Source of the DNA: a virus
Direction: 5' to 3' (one strand)
Virus record (IMG/VR): IMGVR_UViG_3300037502_001767
Location: 1-36,941 of that record
DNA: 36,941 nucleotides
Every line of letters begins with the position of its first letter. The stretch's first letter is position 1. Positions 12,959-20,394 of the stretch are shown here, piece after piece. The notes under the pieces were generated by a model, which had not been told where the DNA came from, ran no database searches, and saw only the letters and a program-made list of their open reading frames with translations. Made by a program: the position numbers and the translations under genes.

Positions 12959-14665
12959 ATGAAACAACCGAAATTGGTGGCGGCGCTCATCGCCGGGAAT
13001 GAAGAGCACATCATCGAGCGATGCGTTCGCTCGCTCAAAAAATTAGTTGACGACATTGTTGTTGTCCGCGCAATCGGCGGCGCCGATCCTGACAAGACTC
13101 TTGACATAGCGAAGAAGCTGGGATGTCACACGGCAATCTATCGCAACTCGCCCATCTGCGCATCGTGGCCGCACTTGGATCATTTCGCGAATGCGCGGAA
13201 TGTCTCTTTTGAACGCGCGTATGATCTGGCCGGCCAGGATGGCTGGGTCATGTGGGCCGACTGCGACGACATCCTGCATGAGCACATGGTCGAGCCGCAC
13301 GAGAAAGCGATCCGCGAATGCAAGAGCGATTGCCAGTGGATCATGACTGACTATGTCATCCCGGAGCAGAGCCGCCGCGCGCCACGCGAAAGGCTCTTCC
13401 GCTACCGCACCGGATGGTGGACGAGGCCAATCCATGAGAATGTGCATCCCGTCATGACCTGCGGAGAGAAACCGTCCAGCGTCAAAATCTGGACCCGCCG
13501 CGACCTCGAAATCGTCCATGCTCCCGGTTTGCATAAGCGCGGATCAAACGAGCGAAACATGAGGATTCTTGCTTATAACGATTCGTTCACTCCGCATTTC
13601 AAATTCTACCAGCATTACGAGAACTTGATCGTTGGCCAGAACGAGCGTGCAGTGCGCTACGGAAAAGAGGCACTGGCGCTTGATGGTCTTGATGGAGTCC
13701 ACCGCTACGAGGTGCTCCTCAATCTCTCTAATCTGGCGCCACAGCCAAAAATGGCATTTGACCTGGCGCAAGCCGCATTCAAGCTTGATCCCGCAAGACG
13801 CGAGGCTCTCGCTGTGGGCGCGTGCGTCCTGCTCGACATGGGCCGCGTCGATGAGGCTTTGACCGCAATCGAACAAATGGAAGCGATCTCGGCTCCTGCC
13901 TTCCAACAATGGACGCATCGAGGAGAATGGTATGGATGGAAGGCCGCGCAACTCAAAGCGTGGGCGCTTCGCATGGCAGGTCGTGGTGAGGAAGCCGCAG
14001 AGGTCGAATCCGCGGTCTTGAAACAATCACGCAAAGATGGCCTGCCGATCATCTCGCTCATTCATGCCACGCGCGGAAGGCCGATCAAAGCCGTCCAGAC
14101 AATGACGCAATGGTTCCAACGTGCTCGCCATCCGGAGCGTGTTCAGCATATCTTCGCAACCGATGCGGATGACGCAACCGCGCGTCACCTCGAGCGATTC
14201 GGTGGCGTCACACAATCCAATCCCAATGGCTACAGCGTCGGAGCTTGGAATCTCGCCGCGCAATATGCGGCCGGCGACATCATCGTCCAGCTTTCGGACG
14301 ATTGGGAATGCCCTCCGGGATGGGACGAAATGATTGCCGAACGTATGGACATTGAGAAGCCACAGGTGCTCCGAATCTCCGATGGCTACCGCAAAGATGA
14401 TTTACTTTGCATGGCAATCCTCACAGCTCCTTATTATCAGGCTCACGGCCTTTTCGATTCGCGATTCCGCAACGTCTATTCGGACACCGATTTCACATTC
14501 CGCGCTCAAAAGAATGGCGCAATTGTGGACGCGCGGGATGTCACGTTCATCCACCACCATCCGTTCTGGGAGAAGACCGAACTTGATGCCACCTATCAAC
14601 GCGGCAATGACCCTGCCGAATACGAACGCGCGAAAAAACTATTTGAAGAAATCCATGGATTCTGA
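12959..14665 (+). CDS. Bifunctional GT2-type glycosyltransferase, two domains joined by helical repeats
   Basis: 568 residues. The first domain begins LVAALIAGNEEHIIERCVRSL, the usual start of GT2 enzymes, and has the metal/sugar-nucleotide motif WADCDD at 99-104. Residues about 205-355 are helical repeats resembling TPR units (GVHRYEVLLNLSNLA, REALAVGACVLLDMGRVDEALTAI). A second GT-A-like domain starts near 363 (IISLIHATRGRPIKAVQTM) with QLSDDWE at 445-450 and a late FIHHHPFWEK. So two sugar transferases are likely fused. Substrates are unknown; targets could be virion proteins or host surface sugars. The gene follows the capsid terminator. Confidence 0.85.
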   Translation: MKQPKLVAALIAGNEEHIIERCVRSLKKLVDDIVVVRAIGGADPDKTLDIAKKLGCHTAIYRNSPICASWPHLDHFANARNVSFERAYDLAGQDGWVMWADCDDILHEHMVEPHEKAIRECKSDCQWIMTDYVIPEQSRRAPRERLFRYRTGWWTRPIHENVHPVMTCGEKPSSVKIWTRRDLEIVHAPGLHKRGSNERNMRILAYNDSFTPHFKFYQHYENLIVGQNERAVRYGKEALALDGLDGVHRYEVLLNLSNLAPQPKMAFDLAQAAFKLDPARREALAVGACVLLDMGRVDEALTAIEQMEAISAPAFQQWTHRGEWYGWKAAQLKAWALRMAGRGEEAAEVESAVLKQSRKDGLPIISLIHATRGRPIKAVQTMTQWFQRARHPERVQHIFATDADDATARHLERFGGVTQSNPNGYSVGAWNLAAQYAAGDIIVQLSDDWECPPGWDEMIAERMDIEKPQVLRISDGYRKDDLLCMAILTAPYYQAHGLFDSRFRNVYSDTDFTFRAQKNGAIVDARDVTFIHHHPFWEKTELDATYQRGNDPAEYERAKKLFEEIHGF

Positions 14666-14708
14666 ACCTGAACAAATCGACGAAGATCAAGACGGAGGAG
14701 AATTTTGA
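14655..14708 (+). CDS. Tiny acidic ORF, 17 aa, linking two genes
   Basis: ATG 14655 lies inside the end of the GT2 gene and the frame stops at 14706-14708, overlapping the start of the DUF5672 gene. The peptide is acidic (MDSEPEQIDEDQDGGEF). The GGAGGAG near its end is the Shine-Dalgarno of the next gene. It may serve only to bring ribosomes to that start, or be chance. Confidence 0.25.
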   Translation: MDSEPEQIDEDQDGGEF

Positions 14709-15283
14709 CGCCCGACGTGACACTTATCATGCTTGAAGGAGTGCCGGCACGATTTGAATCATCCGAGAAAATCTTTGATCGCATGGTGGCACTTGGAAAT
14801 TGGGGCGCGGTGCAATACATCGCGCAACCTATGACCTATGAAGAGGCGATGCGATGGGAGGCTGGTGGGGCATTGAAATATGTTGAGACATCGCACGCGC
14901 TCATCTGCACATGGGATGGATTCATTGCCAATCCGCACCTGTGGCGTAATGAGTGGCTCGAATACGATTACATTGGCGCACCGTGGCCTGCATTCTGGAA
15001 CGTCGGCCACCGCGTCGGGAACTCTGGATTTTCCCTGCAATCAAAACGATTCTTAAAAGTCGCACGTCGTCATGCGTTGCTTTTTGAGGGCGCTGGCGAT
15101 GTTTGGCTCTGCCGCACGATGGAAGGCCGATTTCGCGAGCTGAAAATCAAATATGCACCAGTCGAAGTCGCCGCCGCATTTAGCTGGGAGCATTACATCG
15201 AGGAGGGGCTTGCTGGCCCTGACCGCTCGTTTGGCTTTCATGGATGGGTAGCAGGGAAACAGCCGTCGGATTATTACAAATGA
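14705..15283 (+). CDS. DUF5672 family, putative glycosyltransferase
   Basis: 192 residues from TTG 14705. The unusual start is supported by a strong Shine-Dalgarno, GGAGGAG, a few bases upstream. Family marks: HALICTWDGFIANPHLWRNE, EYDYIGAPWPAFWNVGHRVG, NSGFSLQSKRFL, and an end with AFSWEHYIEEG and FGFHGW. DUF5672 proteins are found among sugar-transfer genes and are thought to be glycosyltransferases. Here it sits between a GT2 double enzyme and a GT9-like enzyme. The stop overlaps the next gene as ATGA. Confidence 0.8.
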   Translation: MTPDVTLIMLEGVPARFESSEKIFDRMVALGNWGAVQYIAQPMTYEEAMRWEAGGALKYVETSHALICTWDGFIANPHLWRNEWLEYDYIGAPWPAFWNVGHRVGNSGFSLQSKRFLKVARRHALLFEGAGDVWLCRTMEGRFRELKIKYAPVEVAAAFSWEHYIEEGLAGPDRSFGFHGWVAGKQPSDYYK

Positions 15284-15495
15284 CACGCGATGAATTATGG
15301 GCACGATATGTCAAGCGCAATCCTGTCTTTGATCGGGGAGGAATGGTGACGCTCAGCGCTCGTGGGTTGAAAAAAATGTTTGATACGACTTGGGCGATTG
15401 CACGTCGCAGTGCCACAGAGCAATTCGACGAGACCAGAGCCGCTGGAGATTCCCGAGCTTTCGACCACCTTTTCAAGACATTTTTCCACAAATGA
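15280..15495 (+). CDS. Small phage protein, 71 aa
   Basis: I start it at ATG 15280, inside the preceding stop (ATGA); a longer frame from 15244 would overlap that gene in full. Sequence opens MTRDELWARYVKRNPVF, continues VTLSARGLKKMFDTTWAIARR and ends in a charged helix. Short proteins of this type (W..Y...NP.F, then LS..GL.K.F...W) are frequent in phage virion gene blocks; their job is unknown. Within the sugar-transfer island it is the only gene without a transferase look. Its stop overlaps the GT9-like start. Confidence 0.6.
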   Translation: MTRDELWARYVKRNPVFDRGGMVTLSARGLKKMFDTTWAIARRSATEQFDETRAAGDSRAFDHLFKTFFHK

Positions 15496-16148
15496 ACATC
15501 CTAATCATTTACCACATGCGTCTCGGCGACATCGCTCGATGCCTGCCGATTGCGAAGCATTACGAAGATCAAGGGCATGACGTGATCTTTGAATGCCTGC
15601 CCGAATATCATGGGCTTTTTGAGATGGTGCCGTATTGCAAACCATGCTATCCCGGAGCAGATCGAAGAGCGTTTGATCTCGTCTTTGATTTGCAAATCTG
15701 GCCAGCACGAAATGCTGAATTTTTGGCAAGCGGGAAAAACTGGATGGATTTTATCTACGATCCGTTGCCAGAAAAAATCAATCGTCAAATCGTTCTCCAA
15801 CCGCCTGCCATCGTGGTTCCACCAGAACTCTCCGACGCTCTGCTGGTCTTCCCGACTGGTTACAGCCAACAATGGCCAATCGATCCAAGGCGTGTTGTGG
15901 AATACGCTCAAATGCTTTTCCCAAATATGCCACACGCCTACATTGGCAAGCGCGATCACGGCATGATTGAACTGCCAACCATAGCCGATCTTTGCGCGTG
16001 GATTCGCTACGCCGGGCAGGTGCTGACCATTAACTCATCGCCATCCATTTTGGCATCGGCGCTTCGAGATAACTGGTATCACATCCCTGATCACCCGCAG
16101 CACGATTGGGTTCATCCTAAACAATTCCGCATCCGCAGGCCGATTTGA
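15492..16148 (+). CDS. GT9-like (heptosyltransferase-type) glycosyltransferase
   Basis: 218 residues from ATG 15492 (ATGA overlap). It begins MNILIIYHMRLGDIARCLPIAK, the RLGDI start of GT9 enzymes such as ADP-heptose:LPS heptosyltransferases, and the second half has the matching end, TIADLCAWIRYAGQVLTINSSPSILASAL followed by a loop that would hold the nucleotide sugar. It is shorter than bacterial GT9 enzymes (usually over 300), so parts of the GT-B fold are reduced. With the two preceding sugar genes it forms an island whose product may be a glycan on the virion or a change to the host surface. Substrate unknown. Confidence 0.7.
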   Translation: MNILIIYHMRLGDIARCLPIAKHYEDQGHDVIFECLPEYHGLFEMVPYCKPCYPGADRRAFDLVFDLQIWPARNAEFLASGKNWMDFIYDPLPEKINRQIVLQPPAIVVPPELSDALLVFPTGYSQQWPIDPRRVVEYAQMLFPNMPHAYIGKRDHGMIELPTIADLCAWIRYAGQVLTINSSPSILASALRDNWYHIPDHPQHDWVHPKQFRIRRPI

Positions 16149-16163
16149 CAGCATTCCCCGCTT

Positions 16164-16472
16164 GTGGGGATTCTCGACATTTTCGCTTACGATCTCGCCG
16201 CGATGATCGACGACCTGCCGATCGTCGTCGAACATAAGGGGCGCACGTTTGGCGCTTGTCGCACAGAACTGCGCAGATCGAATTCACTTGGCGAAGGTGG
16301 CTTTCTTGAGGGCGCTGCTTGTGCAATTACCGCGCACTACGATGCCAATACGCAACAGGTGAACTTGGGCGACATTGTCACAATCGATGGCCGCAAATTT
16401 CGCGTGCTCACCGCCGATCTCGCGCAGGATGGCGTGAGCGTCACAATTACGTTGGAGGACATCAACCGATGA
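16164..16472 (+). CDS. Head-tail connector, gpFII-like
   Basis: 102 residues from GTG 16164; ATG 16203 is a shorter choice, but the earlier start keeps a plausible first helix (GILDIFAYDLAAMIDDL). After this come VVEHKGRTFGACRTEL and the ending VNLGDIVTIDGRKFRVLTADLAQDGVSVTITLEDI, a beta domain similar to the small connector proteins that join tail to head (lambda gpFII type). The last strand pair with GD.V...G..F.V is the best clue. The stop overlaps the next gene (ATGA). Confidence 0.55.
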   Translation: MGILDIFAYDLAAMIDDLPIVVEHKGRTFGACRTELRRSNSLGEGGFLEGAACAITAHYDANTQQVNLGDIVTIDGRKFRVLTADLAQDGVSVTITLEDINR

Positions 16473-16720
16473 GTCTTTTCTTCAAACGTTCTGCCGCCGC
16501 TCCTCGCTCGATCTTGCAGAATTCGCCAATCGTTCCCGAGGACAAGACTGTCTCTCTGACGGTCGGTCAAGTTGTCGAACTGCCCCTTGGGGAGAGCCCG
16601 CGCGTTGTGAACATCGGCACTGAAAAAGATGTCGTGCTTCGCATCGAACTGCCGGTTCTCACACGATCCACTTTGATACAGACAATACAAGAAACAGGAA
16701 TCGCAGCCGCTGAATTCTAA
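16469..16720 (+). CDS. Hypothetical virion protein, 83 aa
   Basis: ATG 16469 overlaps the preceding stop. The protein starts MSLFFKRSAAAPRSILQNSP and then has VSLTVGQVVELPLGESPRVVNIGTEKDVVLRIELP, a strand pattern seen as a linker in front of phage tail-fibre domains. The end is a short helix. It precedes two genes with fibre-type N-termini, so a role in the fibre base is possible, but nothing more can be said. Confidence 0.55.
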   Translation: MSLFFKRSAAAPRSILQNSPIVPEDKTVSLTVGQVVELPLGESPRVVNIGTEKDVVLRIELPVLTRSTLIQTIQETGIAAAEF

Positions 16721-16744
16721 CCCCAACCAACCAAACACCGCACC

Positions 16745-17605
16745 ATGTCAAATATTCGCATCAAACGCCGCCTCACAGGTAATGCTGGAGCCCCATCGAG
16801 CCTCCTGTCTGGTGAGCTGGCGCATAACTTCGTAGACGAGAAATTGTATCTAGGCTCCGGCAGTGACATCAAAGTCATCGCTGGCCGTGGAGAATTCGTC
16901 GACAAATCCACCGCGCAAACCATCTCCGGGAAAAAGACCTTCTCGGGTGGTATTGACGCTGGCTCACTCGTTCTCGAGAACGTTGCAACGCCTGTTTCCA
17001 ACAGCGATGCCGCCACCAAAGGCTACGTCGACACCGCAATTCAAGGCGTTATTGACAGCGCTCCTGATGCGCTGAACACGCTGAACGAACTCGCCGCCGC
17101 TCTTAACGACGACGCGAACTTCGCCGCCTCTGTTACCTCACTGATCACCGCGAACAGCACTGCCATCAGCGCCATCGACGTCCGTTTGACCAGCGCCGAG
17201 AGCGACATCAGCACCTTGGAATCCGAAATGGATTCGGTTGAAAGCCGTGCCACCTCGCTTGAAGGTCGCGTCTCGACCGCCGAAGATGACATCGCCGACA
17301 TCGAGTCTGCCGCTTCCACTTTGGAAGGACGTGTTTCGACTGCCGAGAGCGACATCACCGCGCTGGAAGGCCGTGCGAGCACGCTTGAGAGCGATCTCTC
17401 GACTGCAGAATCGAACATCAGCACGCTCCAGTCTGACCTGGATACCGCTGAGTCCAACATCTCGACCCTTCAATCCGATCTCGACACTGCTGAATCCAAC
17501 ATCAGCACTCTTCAGAGTGACGTTAGCTCGGCTCAGAGCGACCTTTCGGATCATGAGTCCAGAATCGCCGCTCTTGAGAGCTCGATCGACGGAGGAACGT
17601 TCTAA
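16745..17605 (+). CDS. Tail-fibre-like protein with long coiled coil
   Basis: 286 residues. The N-terminal 45 residues (IKRRLTGNAGAPSSLLSGELAHNF, then EKLYLGSG) are a domain seen at the start of many phage fibres and hyaluronidase-type proteins. Next come TAQTISGKKTFSGG and ATKGYVDTAI, common fibre segments. Residues about 140-280 are an almost perfect coiled coil of repeated units such as STLQSDLDTAESNI (three near-identical copies around nt 17410-17520), typical of a trimeric stalk. The protein ends soon after the stalk, with no receptor-binding tip visible, so it may be a shaft that other proteins complete. Confidence 0.7.
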   Translation: MSNIRIKRRLTGNAGAPSSLLSGELAHNFVDEKLYLGSGSDIKVIAGRGEFVDKSTAQTISGKKTFSGGIDAGSLVLENVATPVSNSDAATKGYVDTAIQGVIDSAPDALNTLNELAAALNDDANFAASVTSLITANSTAISAIDVRLTSAESDISTLESEMDSVESRATSLEGRVSTAEDDIADIESAASTLEGRVSTAESDITALEGRASTLESDLSTAESNISTLQSDLDTAESNISTLQSDLDTAESNISTLQSDVSSAQSDLSDHESRIAALESSIDGGTF

Positions 17606-17614
17606 TTCCGTCCG

Positions 17615-17974
17615 GTGACGACCATTGTCACCAAGAAGTCAAGCGTCGCCGGGCGAGTCCCGGCGGCGCAAGACCTTGTCGCTGGTGAGTTGGCAATCAA
17701 TCTCACCGATCGCAGGCTTTATTCCAAAGACGAATCTGGCGAAGTTTTCCGATTGGCTCGCCAACGCGATCCGTCGTTGTATCTCTATCAATCCGCTACA
17801 AGCGGAAACTATCTTTTCATGGGCCGTCTCGCATGGGACGACTATCCTGCCACTGGTGACGCGGATGACGCGACCGCATGGACAATCTATCGCATTGAAA
17901 CGAATTCGGCAGGCATCGCGATTGCCGAATTAAGCGCCGAGGGCGCGTGGTCGAATCGCGAAAACCTTTTCTAA
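17615..17974 (+). CDS. Fibre-associated protein with same N-terminal domain
   Basis: 119 residues from GTG 17615. The start, KKSSVAGRVPAAQDLVAGELAINLTDRRLYSKDESGEVFRL, is a relative of the first domain of the preceding gene (both have GELA.N..D..LY). The rest is a small beta domain (LYLYQSATSGNYLFMGRLAWDD, then ATAWTIYRIETNSAGIAIAEL). The pair probably arose by duplication of the fibre-base domain. Acts presumably at the virion surface; four bases separate it from the next gene. Confidence 0.6.
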   Translation: MTTIVTKKSSVAGRVPAAQDLVAGELAINLTDRRLYSKDESGEVFRLARQRDPSLYLYQSATSGNYLFMGRLAWDDYPATGDADDATAWTIYRIETNSAGIAIAELSAEGAWSNRENLF

Positions 17975-17978
17975 AACT

Positions 17979-18338
17979 ATGCTCGAACAAGTATCAACCA
18001 ACATTAAATTCATCGCTTTCTTTTCATCGTCCAAGCAGGGCAAAACAGGGTTGACCGTGACGGTGGACATTTACAATCCCGCTGGCGAACTCGCTGTGAA
18101 CAGCGCATCGGCAACTGCAATTGGCGGAGGCTTGTATCAATACACGCTAACAAGCGGCCACTCTGCCGCTGGCGAATACATCGCAATTTTTAAGACCACT
18201 GACACGTCGGTCGATATGCAACACATCCCGTCTCTCTGGGTTCTTGGCCGTGCAGGTGTTGAACATCTCACTGATCGGCTCGATACCGTCTCGACCGTCT
18301 CGACTACTGGCGCACAGCTCGCCGCCGCACTCTCCTGA
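17979..18338 (+). CDS. Hypothetical virion protein, 119 aa
   Basis: 119 residues. The core GKTGLTVTVDIYNPAGELAVNS, AIGGGLYQYTLTS and AAGEYIAIFKTTD is an immunoglobulin-like beta sandwich pattern found in phage structural proteins. The end is helical (GVEHLTDRLDTVSTVSTTG). It could coat the tail or baseplate, but no direct clue exists. The stop overlaps the next start by one base (TGATG). Confidence 0.55.
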   Translation: MLEQVSTNIKFIAFFSSSKQGKTGLTVTVDIYNPAGELAVNSASATAIGGGLYQYTLTSGHSAAGEYIAIFKTTDTSVDMQHIPSLWVLGRAGVEHLTDRLDTVSTVSTTGAQLAAALS

Positions 18339-18802
18339 TGCTCGCATTGACATACAAGAAGCCTGCCGCACGGATCACATTGACGCTTGAAAAGGCGCTC
18401 ACCGATGCGGTGATTCTTGTGCTGCAACAGGAACTTGATTCGTCACTCGTCGTGACGGCATCGGAGAATTTCGAGAGCGTTCAGCTCCCGGCTGTCTTCG
18501 TCAAAGCCACGCGCATTCGCGAATCGATCGTCAATTCCGCGATCTATGAATTCCAAGTTTCAATCACGCTCCTCGTGCAAGCTGACGATGCCACGCCTCA
18601 AGATTTGGAGAGCTATTGGGCGCAGGTGCTCTGCGTCTCGCACGATGTCTTTGGGCTCCGCGCATTGCTCAATGGTATCCGTCCGCAATACATGACCATC
18701 TTCGGAATCCTTCGCGATGGTCCGGTGGATATGGCCACGAACGAGCGCCATTTTTCGCGCACCGTAACGATCACGATGCACGCGGGCCTCCTCGGCAGTT
18801 GA
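18338..18802 (+). CDS. Putative tail terminator/completion protein
   Basis: 154 residues. The opening helix (ARITLTLEKALTDAVILVLQQEL) followed by VQLPAVFVKATRIRESIVNSAIYEFQVSITLLVQADD and a final strand pair with HFSRTVTITMHAG is the alpha/beta pattern of tail-terminator proteins (lambda gpU type), which cap the tail tube. Its place just before the tail tube gene fits. The call rests on order and general pattern, not on a decisive motif. Confidence 0.5.
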   Translation: MLALTYKKPAARITLTLEKALTDAVILVLQQELDSSLVVTASENFESVQLPAVFVKATRIRESIVNSAIYEFQVSITLLVQADDATPQDLESYWAQVLCVSHDVFGLRALLNGIRPQYMTIFGILRDGPVDMATNERHFSRTVTITMHAGLLGS

Positions 18803-18817
18803 CAAAATCGGCCAGAT

Positions 18818-19189
18818 ATGGCCGCCACAGTCATCACCTCTTCATCCGCCGCCAACGTTAGCTTTGGCGCAACCACCGAAACCGGCATTATCCTGTCCTC
18901 GTTTTCCCGCTCCGTCCAAAGCCAAAAGGCTGAATTGATGGACGAAGACGGCGACATCGTTGCCGCTTCCTACTACGGCAAAACCGCCACCATCAGCATC
19001 GCTGGAGCCATCAATGGTTCTTCGGGCGTTGCTTCGGCTTCTGTTGGAAGCCTCCTGACTCTCGCCAACTCCACCACCTCCGGTGGCGTGACTGGCGGCA
19101 AGATCGTGGTTGATTCAATCTCCTACGAGCAAGGCTCCGACTCGTTCAAGACCATGACGATCGAAGCGACTCAGTATCCCGAAATGTAA
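18818..19189 (+). CDS. Major tail tube protein (probable)
   Basis: 123 residues, small and beta-rich: TVITSSSAANVSFGATTETGIILSSFSR, KAELMDEDGDIVAASYYGKTATISIAGAI, and KIVVDSISYEQGSDSFKTMTIEATQYP. The middle motif (E..D..G..V......K..TI...G) is that of tail tube subunits, whose rings stack into the tail around the tape measure. A GC-rich hairpin follows the gene, as is common after a highly expressed tube gene. It is short for a tube protein, but the order supports it. Confidence 0.65.
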   Translation: MAATVITSSSAANVSFGATTETGIILSSFSRSVQSQKAELMDEDGDIVAASYYGKTATISIAGAINGSSGVASASVGSLLTLANSTTSGGVTGGKIVVDSISYEQGSDSFKTMTIEATQYPEM

Positions 19190-19204
19190 TTTATGCACCC
19201 CGCT

Positions 19205-19233
19205 GGCAGGCCGGGAAAAGCCTGCCGCTCTTT
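19205..19233 (+). terminator. Attenuator-like hairpin after tail tube gene
   Basis: GGCAGGC (19205-19211) pairs with GCCTGCC (19220-19226) around an 8-base loop, followed by GCTCTTTA. The T run is weak, so it may reduce rather than stop transcription into the less needed tail genes. Confidence 0.5.
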
Positions 19234-19238
19234 AGAAA

Positions 19239-19652
19239 ATGATTTCCGAAACAATACTCGACAAAGAAGAATTTTTTTACACTGCGAACCTCAAGGTCGC
19301 CACGGCGCTCGCCACATTGGGCTTTCGTCCCAAGTATCCAAACCCTGTCACGCGCATCGTTCGCGCTGATGGTAAAGAGTCTACGGTCTTTTGGTTTGAC
19401 GCGTTGAACTCGGACGGCATGAAGGCCGAGAAGGTTCATCACTGGATGACCAAGGGAGGCGAGGAACTCGAGCGCGAACAGCCTGAGCACATCGTCAATT
19501 ATCTTCGAGCCTATGCCGCCAATCGTGACGCTCTGGTCGATATTATTCGCGCCACGCCGCGCCAAATCGTGATTGAGGCCAAGGGCAAACGCATCGCTGT
19601 TCGCGAGGATGCCAGCCCGGAGGACCGCGCTGAAATTGCCAGGCGCATTTGA
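19239..19652 (+). CDS. Hypothetical tail-block protein, 137 aa
   Basis: 137 residues. The sequence is MISETILDKEEFFYTANLKVATALATLGF, then RIVRADGKESTVFWFDA, and a helical second half with HWMTKGGEELEREQPEHIVNYLRAYAANRD. I see no known motif. It stands between the tail tube gene and the basic protein that precedes the chaperone genes. It may be a tail assembly factor, but that is only position-based. Its stop overlaps the next start (TGATG). Confidence 0.55.
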   Translation: MISETILDKEEFFYTANLKVATALATLGFRPKYPNPVTRIVRADGKESTVFWFDALNSDGMKAEKVHHWMTKGGEELEREQPEHIVNYLRAYAANRDALVDIIRATPRQIVIEAKGKRIAVREDASPEDRAEIARRI

Positions 19653-19993
19653 TGGATAGCTACCAGCAAGCGTGCATGACTGCCGCTGAAATGCGGAAGA
19701 AGGAACGCGAGGAACGCAAAGCCAACACTCCCGAAAAGCGCAAGAAGCTGCGCCAAGAAGAACGCGCCAAGAAGCGCCAAGCACGATCCAAAGAAGCCCG
19801 CAAAGCCGCACGAGAAGAGGCAAAGAAAAAACGCAGAGAAGGGCGCAAAGGCAATAAAGGAGCCAAGGGTGAGCGGGGGAAAAAATTAACACCAGAAGAG
19901 CGCAAGGCGCTCCGAAAATCTCAACGCGCCGAAAGCATCATCAAAGGACGATGCGGGAAGCGTGGCAAACAAGGACCAAACGCAAAACCATGA
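19652..19993 (+). CDS. Extremely basic small protein, 113 aa
   Basis: From ATG 19652 (overlapping the previous stop). Residues 14-105 are almost all K, R, E, A and G, for example KKREREERKANTPEKRKKLR-like stretches and KEARKAAREEAKKKRREGRK, giving a long positively charged helix and then GRKGNKGAKGERGKK. It could bind DNA or RNA, or hold an assembly partner. A gene of this composition before the tail chaperone is odd. Its end overlaps the chaperone start as ATGA, which supports that the frame is translated. Confidence 0.55.
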   Translation: MDSYQQACMTAAEMRKKEREERKANTPEKRKKLRQEERAKKRQARSKEARKAAREEAKKKRREGRKGNKGAKGERGKKLTPEERKALRKSQRAESIIKGRCGKRGKQGPNAKP

Positions 19994-20394
19994 AGAAAAC
20001 AAAACAACCTATCGACCCCGAATTCGTCAAAGATGACGAAGTCATCCGCATTCAAGCCATCGAAGATGGCGACAAAAAAGTTGGTAATTGGACGTTTCGC
20101 CCAATGACCGCGCTAACCGTTTCATGGATGCAGCGAAACAATGTATTCGGCGAAAATCGCGACATGATCTGGAAGGCTGGAGCCTTTGCATTCCTGCACT
20201 CCGAGACGTTCGCCAAGATTCGTGAAGTGGTGAATGATACCGATGAATTTACCGATGCTGTGGATTGCTGGATTGAAGAAAACATCACCGGCGGACCTGC
20301 CATGATTGCCAAGCTCTCGAAAGCCATGAATGACGCCTTCGAGTATTACATGGCGGCTGACACGATCTCGACTGGTTCGTCAACAAAAAACTAA
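19990..20394 (+). CDS. Tail assembly chaperone, G form
   Basis: 134 residues from ATG 19990 (ATGA overlap with the basic protein). Sequence features: basic start MKKTKQPIDPEFVKDDEVIRIQ, a helical middle WMQRNNVFGENRDMIWKAGAFAFLHS and the end DAFEYYMAADTISTGSSTKN. It ends at TAA 20392-20394, immediately after the slippery AAAAAAC. In lambda and most long-tailed phages, the chaperone before the tape measure is made in a short (G) and a frameshifted long (GT) form; both help the tape measure fold and recruit tube subunits. Its place two genes before the tape measure and the frameshift signal give the identity. Confidence 0.8.
   Translation: MKKTKQPIDPEFVKDDEVIRIQAIEDGDKKVGNWTFRPMTALTVSWMQRNNVFGENRDMIWKAGAFAFLHSETFAKIREVVNDTDEFTDAVDCWIEENITGGPAMIAKLSKAMNDAFEYYMAADTISTGSSTKN

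Noticed and set aside
16319-16720. 133-codon start for the gene ending at 16720
   Set aside because: The added part overlaps the gpFII-like gene almost fully; ATG 16469 with the ATGA overlap fits the genome's habit.
16863-17554. Repeats in the coiled-coil gene as a CRISPR array
   Set aside because: Units are in-frame 14-residue coiled-coil repeats without unique spacers of even length.
19191-19892. 233-codon frame on the - strand
   Set aside because: Antisense to two + strand genes joined by overlap with their neighbours; hydrophobic, Leu/Cys-rich composition results from reading K/E/R codons backwards.
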